In this document: positions 36,600-43,985 of the stretch, piece after piece
Layout: the number at the start of each line of letters is the position of its first letter
How positions within the stretch are numbered: the stretch's first letter is position 1
Assembly (NCBI GenBank): GCA_944320995.1
Contig: CALUJQ010000026.1
Span: 1-43,985 of the forward strand
Length of the DNA: 43,985 nucleotides
Direction of reading: 5' to 3'
Source of the DNA: an uncultured Barnesiella sp.
GTDB lineage: Bacteria; Bacteroidota; Bacteroidia; Bacteroidales; Barnesiellaceae
The notes under the pieces: model-generated
The model's database searches: none
Told to the model about the DNA's origin: nothing
Seen by the model: only the letters and a program-made list of their open reading frames with translations
Position numbers and translations under genes: made by a program

Positions 36600-39500
36600 A
36601 TGCATGTCTATATCTTGAATACAAAAAGGTTTTCTTTATTTATATACTTCTTACTCTGTATTATTATATTGGCCCGAGCCAATACCGATAAATTCTTTGG
36701 CTCGAACAACCAGCTTTCCAACAGCCATGTCAACTATATCTATCAAGATAGTAAAGGGTATATTTGGATTTGCACCGAAAATGGGTTGAATTTATTCGAT
36801 GGAATCAAATTCAAAACCTTCACCCATATTGCCAACGACACAACCTCTCTGAACAACAATTTAGTATTATCGGTCTTAGAAGATAGCTGCGGCAAATTCT
36901 GGGTTGGGACCAGTGACGGCGTGCAAATCTTGGACCGCGAAACAGGGCTGTTTCAAAAAGTGAATCTATCCTACCGAAACATTACCAATTTCAATTATAT
37001 TAAATGTATTACCGAAGATAGTAACGGACATATATGGCTATCGACCAACCACTCGGGGATTATCCGTATCGATAAGGAATCGATGAACGCCGTATATTAT
37101 ATGCATACCAATAGTAATATATGCAGTAACAAAATCAATACCATCTATGAAGACCGGTTCGGGAATATATGGATAGGCTCGCAAGACAACGGCATAAGCG
37201 TACTGAACATAGACAATCACACCATCGACAACTATGCCCACGATCCTAAAAACAAGAATTCTCTGTCGAGCAACAAAATATTCTCCATTATCGAAGAACC
37301 TTCGGGGAAAATACTGGTAGCTACAATCGATGGGACTATCGATGCTTTCGATTACAATTCGCGCACCTTTGAGAGAGACTATATCCCCTCGGTCAAAATG
37401 GTATATACCCTCTACACCGATAGCAAAAAAAAACTTATGGATTGGAACCGACGGTAACGGATTGAAGTGCTACAATTTTAATGACAAGACTCTCACCACC
37501 TATGAATCGGAACTTATCAACTTGGATATGAGAGAGGCCAAAGTTCACAGTATTTTTGAAGACAAGCAACACAACATTTGGGTCGCCTTATATCAAAAAG
37601 GGGTCTTGATGATTCCTCTCAAAGATAAAATATTTAAAAACATCGGATTCAACCCCTTCTATAACGACAAAAACATCGGCAATGAATGTTGCCTCACCAT
37701 TTTGGAAGACCACAATAAAGAAATTTGGGTAGGGACCGATGGCGACGGCATCTATAAATTGGACACCAATCGCCAAGTCAAAACACACTACTCAAAAGAC
37801 GAGTTCCCGGCCAATGTCGTTTTGTCTATCTTTGAAGATTCTCAAAATCGAATATGGGTAGGTACCTATCTATATGGCCTATACTTATACAACGAATCGA
37901 CAAACCGATTTATAAAAAAGAGTTTATACTACAACAACACCGAGGTCTTGCATGTCAACACCATCGCAGAAGACTCCAATGGGAACTTATGGATTGGGAC
38001 CAATGAACACGGAGTCTGCAAATACGATCCGGCCACCGGAGATACCGAATTTCTCCTCTACAATGTTTTGAAATCTAAGAATCAAATCCTTAGCAACTCG
38101 GTCAATACCATAGACATCGATGGGCACTATCTATGGATTGGGACCAGTGTAGCCGGGGTAAGCCGGTATAACATGGTTACAGGAACCTTTGAAGATTATA
38201 CGGTAGAAAATGGGAAATTAAGCAACAACAATATCTTTGCCTTAAAAGCAGACCAACAAGGCGGCGTATGGATCGGGACCAACTGGGGGCTCAATTATAT
38301 CAACCCTTCCACAAAAAAGGTTCTACAATATACCGAAGAAGATGGATTACCCAATGCCGCTATTAGTGGTATCGTTATCGACTCCAACAAACACTTGTGG
38401 ATAAGTACCTATTACGGATTATCTTATTACAACCCTCAAAAAAACAGATTTATCAACTACTACACTTCCGACGGGCTCATTAACAACGAATTCCGCAGGG
38501 GGGCCTATTTCCAGTCAAAGAGCGGTGAAATCTTTTTCGGCGGCATAAACGGATTGACATTTTTCTATCCTTTTGAAAATCAACCAAACTATGGACTTTC
38601 AAATCTCGTATTTACCGACTTGTTCATTTACAACAAACCGATCAACCCCACCAATGCAAAATCAATCCTGAAAAAATCAATCGACTACTCTCATAAAATA
38701 GAACTCTCTCACGAGATTAAAAACTTCTCTATTAGTTTCTCGGCCCTCGAATACAACAATCCAAACAATGTCATATATCAAGCCCGTCTCAATGGATTTG
38801 AAAAAAAAATTGGACTACTCTACCCCAAGGAAGCAATACTGTCACTTATACCAATTTGAAACCCGGTAAATACACCTTACACATAAAAGCCCATCTTCCA
38901 AAAACACCTCCTCTACACAGAGAAATCGACATCGTCATCGTTCCTCCGGTATGGCTCTCTTGGTGGGCAAAGATCTTATACCTTCTCATTTTTATCATAG
39001 CCTCTTACTGGACCTACATCAATATAAAAAACCGTAATATCCAGAAAAAAGAGAACCAAAAAAAGCAAAACGAGAATAATATCATGCAATCTCAATTGCA
39101 ATTCTTCACCGATATATCTCACGAAATACGAACTCCCCTCACCCTTATACTGACCCCCATAGAAGAACTCATCAAAAATACAACCGATCCAAATCTAAAA
39201 TCGACCTATAAAATTATCGACCAAAACGGGCATCGTATCTTACGCCTCGTCAATCAAGTTATGGAGATGCGCAAACTCGACAAAGGACAAGTAAAACTCT
39301 GTGCCGAGCAAACCAATATCGATGAGTTTATCCACGAAATCATCGTCTCCTTCAAGCATCTTTCCCAAGAGAAAAATATAACATTCAACCTTCATGTAGA
39401 AAACAACTTGCCCCCCGTATGGATTGATCAAGAGAAACTCGATAAAGTCATCTTCAATGTGCTATCGAATGCATTCAAATATACCCCGGTAAACGGGAAA

Positions 39501-40680
39501 ATCGAAATGTCGGTCGATACAACCGACACATTCCTCAAAATCCGTATCGCCGACACAGGCTGCGGCATACCCAAAGAGTTGAGAGAAACCGTATTCAATC
39601 GATTCTATCAAGTCCCCAACGAAAACAATAAAGTAAAGCATAGGATTACACCTATCGCGCAAACTCATGGATATACATCACGGAAAAATATTTGTCGAAG
39701 ATAACGACCTCCCGGGTACGGTATTTGTCATTCTGTTGCCCCTCAATGATGGCTATTTGAAAAAAGAGGAACGCAAATTGGCTCATTCCGACCGGAATCT
39801 CGCTACGCTTGTGCAAACTTCAATCACATCAGGAACTACTCCCGAGCCTTCAAATACAACCTCGAGGCCCAATAAACGCAAGCCCAAACTGCTTATTGTA
39901 GAAGATAACCAAGAAATTAAAGACTATATTCATAAAGTCCTCTCTCGCGAATATCAGATTTTCGAAGCTCAAAATGGGAAAGAGGGGCTGGAAATAGCAA
40001 TAAAGGAACTGCCAGACTGCATCATCTCAGACGTTATGATGCCCGAGATGGACGGCATAGAAATGTGCGATAAAATCAAAAAGAATGAGCAGACCTGCCA
40101 TATCCCAGTCATTATGCTTACGGCAAAAACCGCCATCGAACAACGTATTGAAGGCTTAAAAGTTGGTGCCGACTCATACATACCCAAACCCTTCAACATC
40201 GAACATTTGAAAATAAGAATCCAAAAACTTATCGAGCTACGCAGGGTCATGAAAAATAAATATGAGGGTAAAGGCAATCTCATTAAAGAAGAAATCACCT
40301 CTCTCAAATCGACCGATGAAAAGTTCTTGGAGAAACTCGAAACCATTGTAAAAAATAAAATGGCAGAGACCGATCTCTCTGTCGAAATAATTAGTCAGGA
40401 AATAGGACTTAGCCGATCTCAACTACAACGGAAATTGAAACAACTCACCCGCCAAAATCCCAGCGACTACATAAGAATAACTCGATTACGCCATGCAGCA
40501 TGGCTCCTTTCGAGTAAAAACCTCAGCATTTCCGAGGTTTCTTATGCAACAGGATTCTCTTCCCTATCTCACTTTTCCAATTGTTTCAAAGAGTTTTATG
40601 GCATGTCTCCCAGCCACTATATGGAAATACATCAAAATCAACAAAAACCGCAAGCTCCCGAGGAGACCAATCCTCAATAG
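36600..40680 (+). pseudogene. Hybrid two-component system regulator broken by three frame lesions
   Basis: In intact form this would be a regulator of about 1,360 residues that senses a glycan in the periplasm and activates a PUL. In order it holds a signal or membrane segment (FSLFIYFLLCIIILA), about 14 propeller repeats (pattern EDxxGxIWIGT), a Y_Y_Y domain (LKPGKYTLHIKAHLP), a membrane helix (WAKILYLLIFIIASYW), a histidine-kinase H-box (FTDISHEIRTPLTL), an ATPase (NVLSNAFKYTP, DTGCGIP), a receiver (DVMMPEMDG) and an AraC helix-turn-helix (EVSYATGFSSLSHFSNCFKE). Frame changes occur at A9 tracts 37425-37433 and 38801-38809, and at 39639, where the first three residues of the G2 box GTGIGL are missing. 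Base composition is visibly more AT-rich than in the biosynthetic region. An ATG at 36600 is the likely start. Confidence 0.88.
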
Positions 40681-40705
40681 ACAGGCCTGCTTCTACTCCC
40701 AATAA

Positions 40706-40736
40706 AAAACGCCGCATCTTGACGATGCGGCGTTTT
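40706..40736. terminator. Bidirectional terminator between the regulator and tsf
   Basis: A perfect 13-bp stem (AAAACGCCGCATC with GATGCGGCGTTTT) and a 5-base TTGAC loop. It is A-rich on the left and T-rich on the right, so it serves both convergent genes. Confidence 0.88.
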
Positions 40737-40762
40737 CTGTATCGATAATAATATCTTCCTTA

Positions 40763-41587
40763 TTATTCCTCGTTCAACGTGATACGTTTGCAAGCAACAG
40801 CCGTAAGCTCTTTGTTGCTCGAGTGGAGGTATTGTTGAATCGTTTGTTTGGGATCTTTTACGAAAGCCTGTTCGAGCAGACAAACCTCTTGATAGAATTT
40901 ATTCAGACGCCCTTGTGCAATCTTGTCGAGCATCTCTTCTTTCTTACCCTCTTGGCGAGCTTTTTCTTTGGCAATTTCGAGTTCTTTCTCAACTACGTCG
41001 GCCGGAACTTCTTCACGACAAACGGCAATAGGACTCATTGCGGCAGCCTGCATGGCTACATCGTGAGCAACTTGATAATCGGTATCGGCCAAGTTGAAAC
41101 CTACAATGGTAGCCAATTTATTCCCCGGGTGGATATAAGCGGTAGTATAAGGAGCCGAAATAGCCTCGTAATAACCGAGTTCCATTTTCTCTCCGGTTTT
41201 ACCGATTTCGTCAACTATCAAACTGGCAACGGGAGTGCCGTTGATTTCCAAAGCCTTTACAGCTTCAAGATCGGCAGCCTTTGCTTCGATGGCAGCATCG
41301 AGAATCGATTTGGTCAACGCCACGAACGATTCGTTTTTAGCTACAAAGTCGGTTTCGCATTTCAACGCTACGATAGCAGCGAAATCGCCCTTAGCGGCAG
41401 CCAACACACAGCCTTCGGAGGCTTCGCGGTCTTCGCGTTTAGCGGCGACAGCCTGACCTTTTTTACGAATAATCTCTTTTGCTGCTTCGATATCCCCGTT
41501 TGTTTCGGTCAAAGCATTTTTGCAATCCATCATGCCGGCACCCGTAAGTTTACGCAGCTTGCTGATTTCAGCCATTGTAACAGCCAT
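40763..41587 (-). CDS. tsf: translation elongation factor Ts
   Basis: A 274-residue exchange factor that restores GTP on EF-Tu. The N-terminal UBA-like region holds EISKLRKLTGAGMMDCKNAL, followed by the conserved KCETDFVAKNESFVAL that contacts EF-Tu. Two core subdomains follow, ending with a helix PKQTIQQYLHSSNKELTAVA. The length fits Bacteroidales EF-Ts. It follows rpsB by 86 bases on the same strand, with a hairpin at 41622-41659 between them that may reduce or separate its expression. Confidence 0.97.
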   Translation of the reverse strand: MAVTMAEISKLRKLTGAGMMDCKNALTETNGDIEAAKEIIRKKGQAVAAKREDREASEGCVLAAAKGDFAAIVALKCETDFVAKNESFVALTKSILDAAIEAKAADLEAVKALEINGTPVASLIVDEIGKTGEKMELGYYEAISAPYTTAYIHPGNKLATIVGFNLADTDYQVAHDVAMQAAAMSPIAVCREEVPADVVEKELEIAKEKARQEGKKEEMLDKIAQGRLNKFYQEVCLLEQAFVKDPKQTIQQYLHSSNKELTAVACKRITLNEE

Positions 41588-41621
41588 ATACTTAATCTCC
41601 TATTTTTATAATTAGAAACAA

Positions 41622-41659
41622 ACAAAGAGTGAAGTCAAAGAAAAGGCTCCACTCTTTGT
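41622..41659 (-). terminator. Hairpin between rpsB and tsf
   Basis: On the minus strand, a 10-bp stem (ACAAAGAGTG with CACTCTTTGT) and a small inner stem (AGTC with GGCT, allowing G-T pairs) enclose an A-rich loop. T-rich bases follow. It may be a partial terminator or an RNA-processing site that sets the S2 to EF-Ts ratio. Confidence 0.5.
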
Positions 41660-41673
41660 CTTTGATTATTTTT

Positions 41674-42513
41674 TTATTCTTCTACCTCTTTTTCTTCGGC
41701 ATCGGCAGCCTCTTCTGTCATTTCAGCAACCTCTTCATCTTCGGCTTTCTTACGAGAGATGCGAGCTTTGCGTTCTTTCTTGACAGGAGCATCTTCGCCT
41801 TCGGCAGGAGTATCAACCTTTTCGGCCTTACGTTCTTCCAAACCTTCGGCAATAGCGCCACATACGGCGTCGAGGATAACTTCAATCGACTTCGAAGCAT
41901 CGTCGTTGGCAGGAATTACGAAATCTACATCATTCGGGTTCGAGTTTGTATCTACCATAGCAAACACGGGGATACCCAAACGGTTAGCCTCACGTACGGC
42001 GATGTGTTCTTTCAATACATCGACTACAAACAAGGCTGAAGGCAGACGGTTCAAATCGGCAATACTACCCAACGTTTTTTCCAATTTGGCACGTTGACGA
42101 GCAATTTGCAATTTCTCACGTTTCGACAAGTTATCGAAAGTTCCGTCTTTCTCCATTTTATCGATCGTCGACATCTTCTTCACAGCCTTGCGGATTGTCG
42201 GGAAGTTGGTCAACATACCACCCGGCCAACGCTCGATTACATACGGCATATTTACAGCAGAAGCCTTGTCGGCAACCACTTGTTTGGCTTGTTTTTTCGT
42301 GGCGACAAACAAGATTTTTTTGCCCGATTTGGCAATCGATTTCAGTGCAGCAGCAGCCTCGTCGATTTTAGCTACGGTTTTATACAAGTCGATGATGTGG
42401 ATACCGTTACGCTCCATGAAGATATAAGGAGCCATAGCAGGATTCCATTTTCTTTTCAAGTGGCCGAAGTGAACACCGGCTTCCAATAATTGGTCAAAAT
42501 TAGTAATAGACAT
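41674..42513 (-). CDS. rpsB: 30S ribosomal protein S2
   Basis: 279 residues. NFDQLLEAGVHFGHLKRKWNP starts the conserved domain, with YIFMERNGIHIIDLYKT, VATKKQAKQVVADKA, ERWPGGMLTNFPTIRKA and VVDVLKEHIAVREANRLGIP following. The last 50 residues are a charged tail, first basic (KKERKARISRKKAE) and then very acidic (EEVAEMTEEAADAEEKEVEE); such tails are known in Bacteroidetes S2. S2 docks with S1 on the small subunit. The gene has a possible own -7 element (42607-42614) and a structured leader. Confidence 0.97.
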   Translation of the reverse strand: MSITNFDQLLEAGVHFGHLKRKWNPAMAPYIFMERNGIHIIDLYKTVAKIDEAAAALKSIAKSGKKILFVATKKQAKQVVADKASAVNMPYVIERWPGGMLTNFPTIRKAVKKMSTIDKMEKDGTFDNLSKREKLQIARQRAKLEKTLGSIADLNRLPSALFVVDVLKEHIAVREANRLGIPVFAMVDTNSNPNDVDFVIPANDDASKSIEVILDAVCGAIAEGLEERKAEKVDTPAEGEDAPVKKERKARISRKKAEDEEVAEMTEEAADAEEKEVEE

Positions 42514-42549
42514 TTGTTTGATTTTAATTTGTTTACATTCTACTTATAC

Positions 42550-42593
42550 AACCCCAAGGTAGTTCCCCGACAAACAGGAAAGTCCTTGCGGTT
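42550..42593 (-). promoter_or_regulatory. Structured leader of rpsB
   Basis: Two nested helices. The outer pairs 42550-42559 with 42584-42593 (9 of 10 pairs, one mismatch). The inner pairs TTCC (63-66) with GGAA (77-80). The element lies between a -7 element and the rpsB start, in the place where ribosomal proteins often bind their own messages. Function is an inference. Confidence 0.45.
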
Positions 42594-42606
42594 TGGATAC
42601 TAAACA

Positions 42607-42614
42607 CAAATATA
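42607..42614 (-). promoter_or_regulatory. Possible own promoter of rpsB
   Basis: TATATTTG on the minus strand matches TAnnTTTG and lies 94 bases before the rpsB start. No TTTG lies at the usual distance. A short dyad (CTTCGG with CCGAAG, 42616-42628) sits beside it, after rpsI. Confidence 0.4.
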
Positions 42615-42638
42615 TCTTCGGCCCGAAGCCGTCGCATA

Positions 42639-43025
42639 TTAACGTTTACTGAACTGGAATCTCTTACGAGCTTTGGGACGTCCCGGTTTCTTACGCTCAA
42701 CAGCACGCGGGTCGCGAGTCATGAAACCTTCGGCTTTGAGGGCCGATTTATCCTCGGGATTGATTTTTACCAATGCGCGGGCAATTGCCAAACGAAGAGC
42801 CTCGGCTTGACCTTTGAACCCACCTCCGTCCAAATTTACTTTAATATCATATTTCTCGGCAACGCCCAGTTTTTCAAGAGGTTGCTTTACAATGTATTGA
42901 AGTATCGAAGAGGGGAAATAAACAGCCAACTCTCTTTTGTTGATCGTAACCACACCCGTACCTTCGCTCACAAATACTCGTGCTACTGCGGCTTTACGTC
43001 TGCCTAATGCATTAACTACTTCCAT
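42639..43025 (-). CDS. rpsI: 30S ribosomal protein S9
   Basis: 128 residues. It opens with VVNALGRRKAAVARVFVSEG and includes VNLDGGGFKGQAEALRLAIARAL. The end DPRAVERKKPGRPKARKRFQFSKR carries the conserved basic tail that reaches the P-site tRNA. It follows rplM after 5 bases, the pairing found in most bacteria. Confidence 0.97.
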   Translation of the reverse strand: MEVVNALGRRKAAVARVFVSEGTGVVTINKRELAVYFPSSILQYIVKQPLEKLGVAEKYDIKVNLDGGGFKGQAEALRLAIARALVKINPEDKSALKAEGFMTRDPRAVERKKPGRPKARKRFQFSKR

Positions 43026-43030
43026 ATTAC

Positions 43031-43486
43031 TTATTTAAGGGTGTTAATATCAATTGTTTTGGGGGTTTGTGCAGCATGGGGATGCTCGCTTCCTGCATAG
43101 ATATATACATTTCTCAACAGTTGAGCGCCCAATTTATTCTTGGGAAGCATACCTTTCAACACACGTTTGAATAATCTCGACTCACCTTTTTTCATCAAAT
43201 CGGCGGGCGACACCTCTCTTTGGCCACCGGGATAACCCGTAAAATTCAAATAAACCCGATCTGTCCATTTTTTACCCGTCAATTGCACCTTGTCGGCATT
43301 GATGATAATCACATTATCACCGCAATCCACATGAGGAGTATAGCACGGTTTGTATTTACCACGCAATATCTTAGCAACTTTTGCACACATACGACCCAAA
43401 ACTTGGTCGGTTGCATCAACAACAACCCACTCTTTTTTAGCGGTCTCTTTGTTTGCAGAAATGGTCTTATAACTTAAAGTATCCAC
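43031..43486 (-). CDS. rplM: 50S ribosomal protein L13
   Basis: 151 residues of the early-assembly protein L13. Conserved segments are WVVVDATDQVLGRMCAKVAKIL, the nucleic-acid-binding CGDNVIIINADKVQLTGKKW, FTGYPGG, and RLFKRVLKGMLPKNKLGAQLL. It is the first gene of the four-gene ribosomal cluster and is preceded by a near-perfect promoter and a structured leader of about 105 bases. Confidence 0.97.
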   Translation of the reverse strand: MDTLSYKTISANKETAKKEWVVVDATDQVLGRMCAKVAKILRGKYKPCYTPHVDCGDNVIIINADKVQLTGKKWTDRVYLNFTGYPGGQREVSPADLMKKGESRLFKRVLKGMLPKNKLGAQLLRNVYIYAGSEHPHAAQTPKTIDINTLK

Positions 43487-43522
43487 TGTTTATTATTTTA
43501 ATAATTAAACACTTAACTAACA

Positions 43523-43582
43523 GCAGTACATTCATTCCCGGCCAAAGGAATCACGACTGCCATTCAAATTTTCTCAAATTTG
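43523..43582 (-). promoter_or_regulatory. Structured leader of rplM-rpsI
   Basis: In plus-strand terms, GCAGT (43523-43527) pairs with ACTGC (43556-43560) and encloses ATTCC (43534-43538) with GGAAT (43547-43551). Next to it CAAATTT (43565-43571) pairs with AAATTTG (43576-43582) around TCTC. The location fits a ribosomal-protein autoregulatory leader; the binding partner is not known. Confidence 0.45.
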
Positions 43583-43598
43583 GGTAATAATCGGACTG

Positions 43599-43630
43599 CA
43601 AAGGTACACGCTTTTTATTTGAAAAACAAA
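43599..43630 (-). promoter_or_regulatory. Promoter of rplM-rpsI
   Basis: On the minus strand: TTTG (43630-43627), a 20-base spacer, and TACCTTTG (43606-43599), an almost perfect consensus. Transcription would start near 43594. Confidence 0.8.
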
Positions 43631-43752
43631 AGATTTTGATTTTTTCTTACGAAAAAGACCGTACGCATATCAAGGTTTTCACACTTTCCCGAGAGGGAAC
43701 ACACCATCTATCCGGATAAATATCCCTTACCTACCCCCTCCGACACACTATT

Positions 43753-43872
43753 GTCACCTCGCCCCCCCCGATGCGGAGTCCAAGAAAGAAGGCAAAAGAA
43801 TGAATTTTGCCGGTAATCTTGCCAATATCTCTATCCGAGTATTCCCGGGTTCCCGCACCGGGGCGGCATGAC
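43753..43872. repeat. Degenerate REPIN-like element, copy C
   Basis: The left end (from GTCACCTCGC) and right end (to GGCGGCATGAC) match the ends of the elements at 50-148 and 207-306, with several changes and a longer interior of different sequence. It lies between the rplM promoter and the terminator at the right edge. A run of ten G's follows at 43901-43910. Confidence 0.5.
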
Positions 43873-43930
43873 GGCCTGTATTCCCCGGGGCTGTTTTCGC
43901 GGGGGGGGGGTTAATGGGGGCGGCATAAAA

Positions 43931-43962
43931 AAAGCCGGAAGGTATTCTCTCCTTCCGGCTTT
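43931..43962 (-). terminator. Intrinsic terminator, minus strand
   Basis: A perfect 12-bp stem (AAAGCCGGAAGG with CCTTCCGGCTTT) with an 8-base loop. Read on the minus strand it runs into seven T's, so it ends a transcript that enters from beyond the right edge. Confidence 0.85.
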
Positions 43963-43970
43963 CGCTTTTT

Positions 43971-43985
43971 AAGGTGGCGGCTACC
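43971..43985 (-). rRNA. Probable 3' end of a 5S rRNA (partial)
   Basis: The last 15 bases read GGTAGCCGCCACCTT on the minus strand. This looks like the final bases of a Bacteroidales 5S rRNA (usually after GGGAGAGTA), and the strong terminator lies directly downstream. Only 15 bases are visible, so it is an inference. Confidence 0.35.

Noticed and set aside
36600..40680. Programmed frameshifting through the whole regulator
   Set aside because: The two A tracts could slip, but the third lesion removes conserved residues of the G2 box and has no slippery sequence.
43901..43910. G10 tract as a phase-variation switch
   Set aside because: It is not in or before any gene visible here; it lies in degenerate intergenic sequence near the rRNA edge.

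Overview
The window is a piece of a Bacteroidales chromosome. The evidence is a SusC/SusD pair, a hybrid two-component sensor/AraC regulator, predicted lipoproteins, type IX-like C-terminal sorting tails, an arginine-pathway carbamoyltransferase carrying the N-succinylornithine signature, the order rplM-rpsI-rpsB-tsf, and promoters of the Bacteroidetes type (TTTG, about 20 bases, TAnnTTTG). A Barnesiella/Coprobacter-like relative is possible, but I cannot fix the genus from the sequence.

Layout. 1-530: two REPIN-like inverted-repeat elements, then an 83-bp tandem repeat that carries a promoter. 531-5725 (+): an LtaS/sulfatase-fold membrane transferase followed by a tightly overlapping FecB/FecCD/FecE-type metal-chelate or cobamide importer. 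5727-7202 (-): lpxB and a YbjQ-family protein behind a near-perfect promoter. 7338-8765 (+): a beta-helix lipoprotein. 8945-11215 (+): an XRE-cupin regulator and an acyl-CoA ligase. 11237-17523 (+): a close-packed biosynthetic run (DUF695-like protein, proB, proA, succinylornithine carbamoyltransferase, a barrel protein, thyA, folA). 17538-19575: a PepSY-like lipoprotein (-), a candidate small RNA, and a DUF6359-type secreted protein (+).

19678-40680 is a polysaccharide-utilisation region. SusC, SusD, a GH3 beta-glucosidase and a secreted FAD oxidoreductase lie on the minus strand. Divergent from them on the plus strand are a small adhesion-like domain protein, a small sorting-tail protein, a GH16 beta-glucanase, a beta-helix protein and a BspA-like leucine-rich repeat protein. 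A GH26-like lipoprotein (-) and a hybrid two-component system (+) follow. GH16 plus GH3 suggests a beta-1,3- or mixed-linkage beta-glucan as substrate (inference). The core enzymes and transporter are open. The BspA gene has an in-frame TGA, the GH26 protein lacks its acid/base motif, and the regulator is broken in three places: two A9 tracts and a deletion through the ATP-lid G2 box. The region therefore looks like a PUL losing its regulator and accessory parts, unless the A-tract lesions are slippage sites or assembly errors.

40763-43486 (-) is the ribosomal cluster rplM-rpsI-rpsB-tsf, with structured leaders before rplM and rpsB. The right edge holds a third degenerate REPIN-like element, a strong terminator and what looks like the last bases of a 5S rRNA on the minus strand.

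The most useful non-coding observations are the candidate small RNA at about 18231-18298, the multiplied promoter repeat at 315-498, and the two ribosomal leaders. I found no CRISPR array, transposase, tRNA or phage gene.
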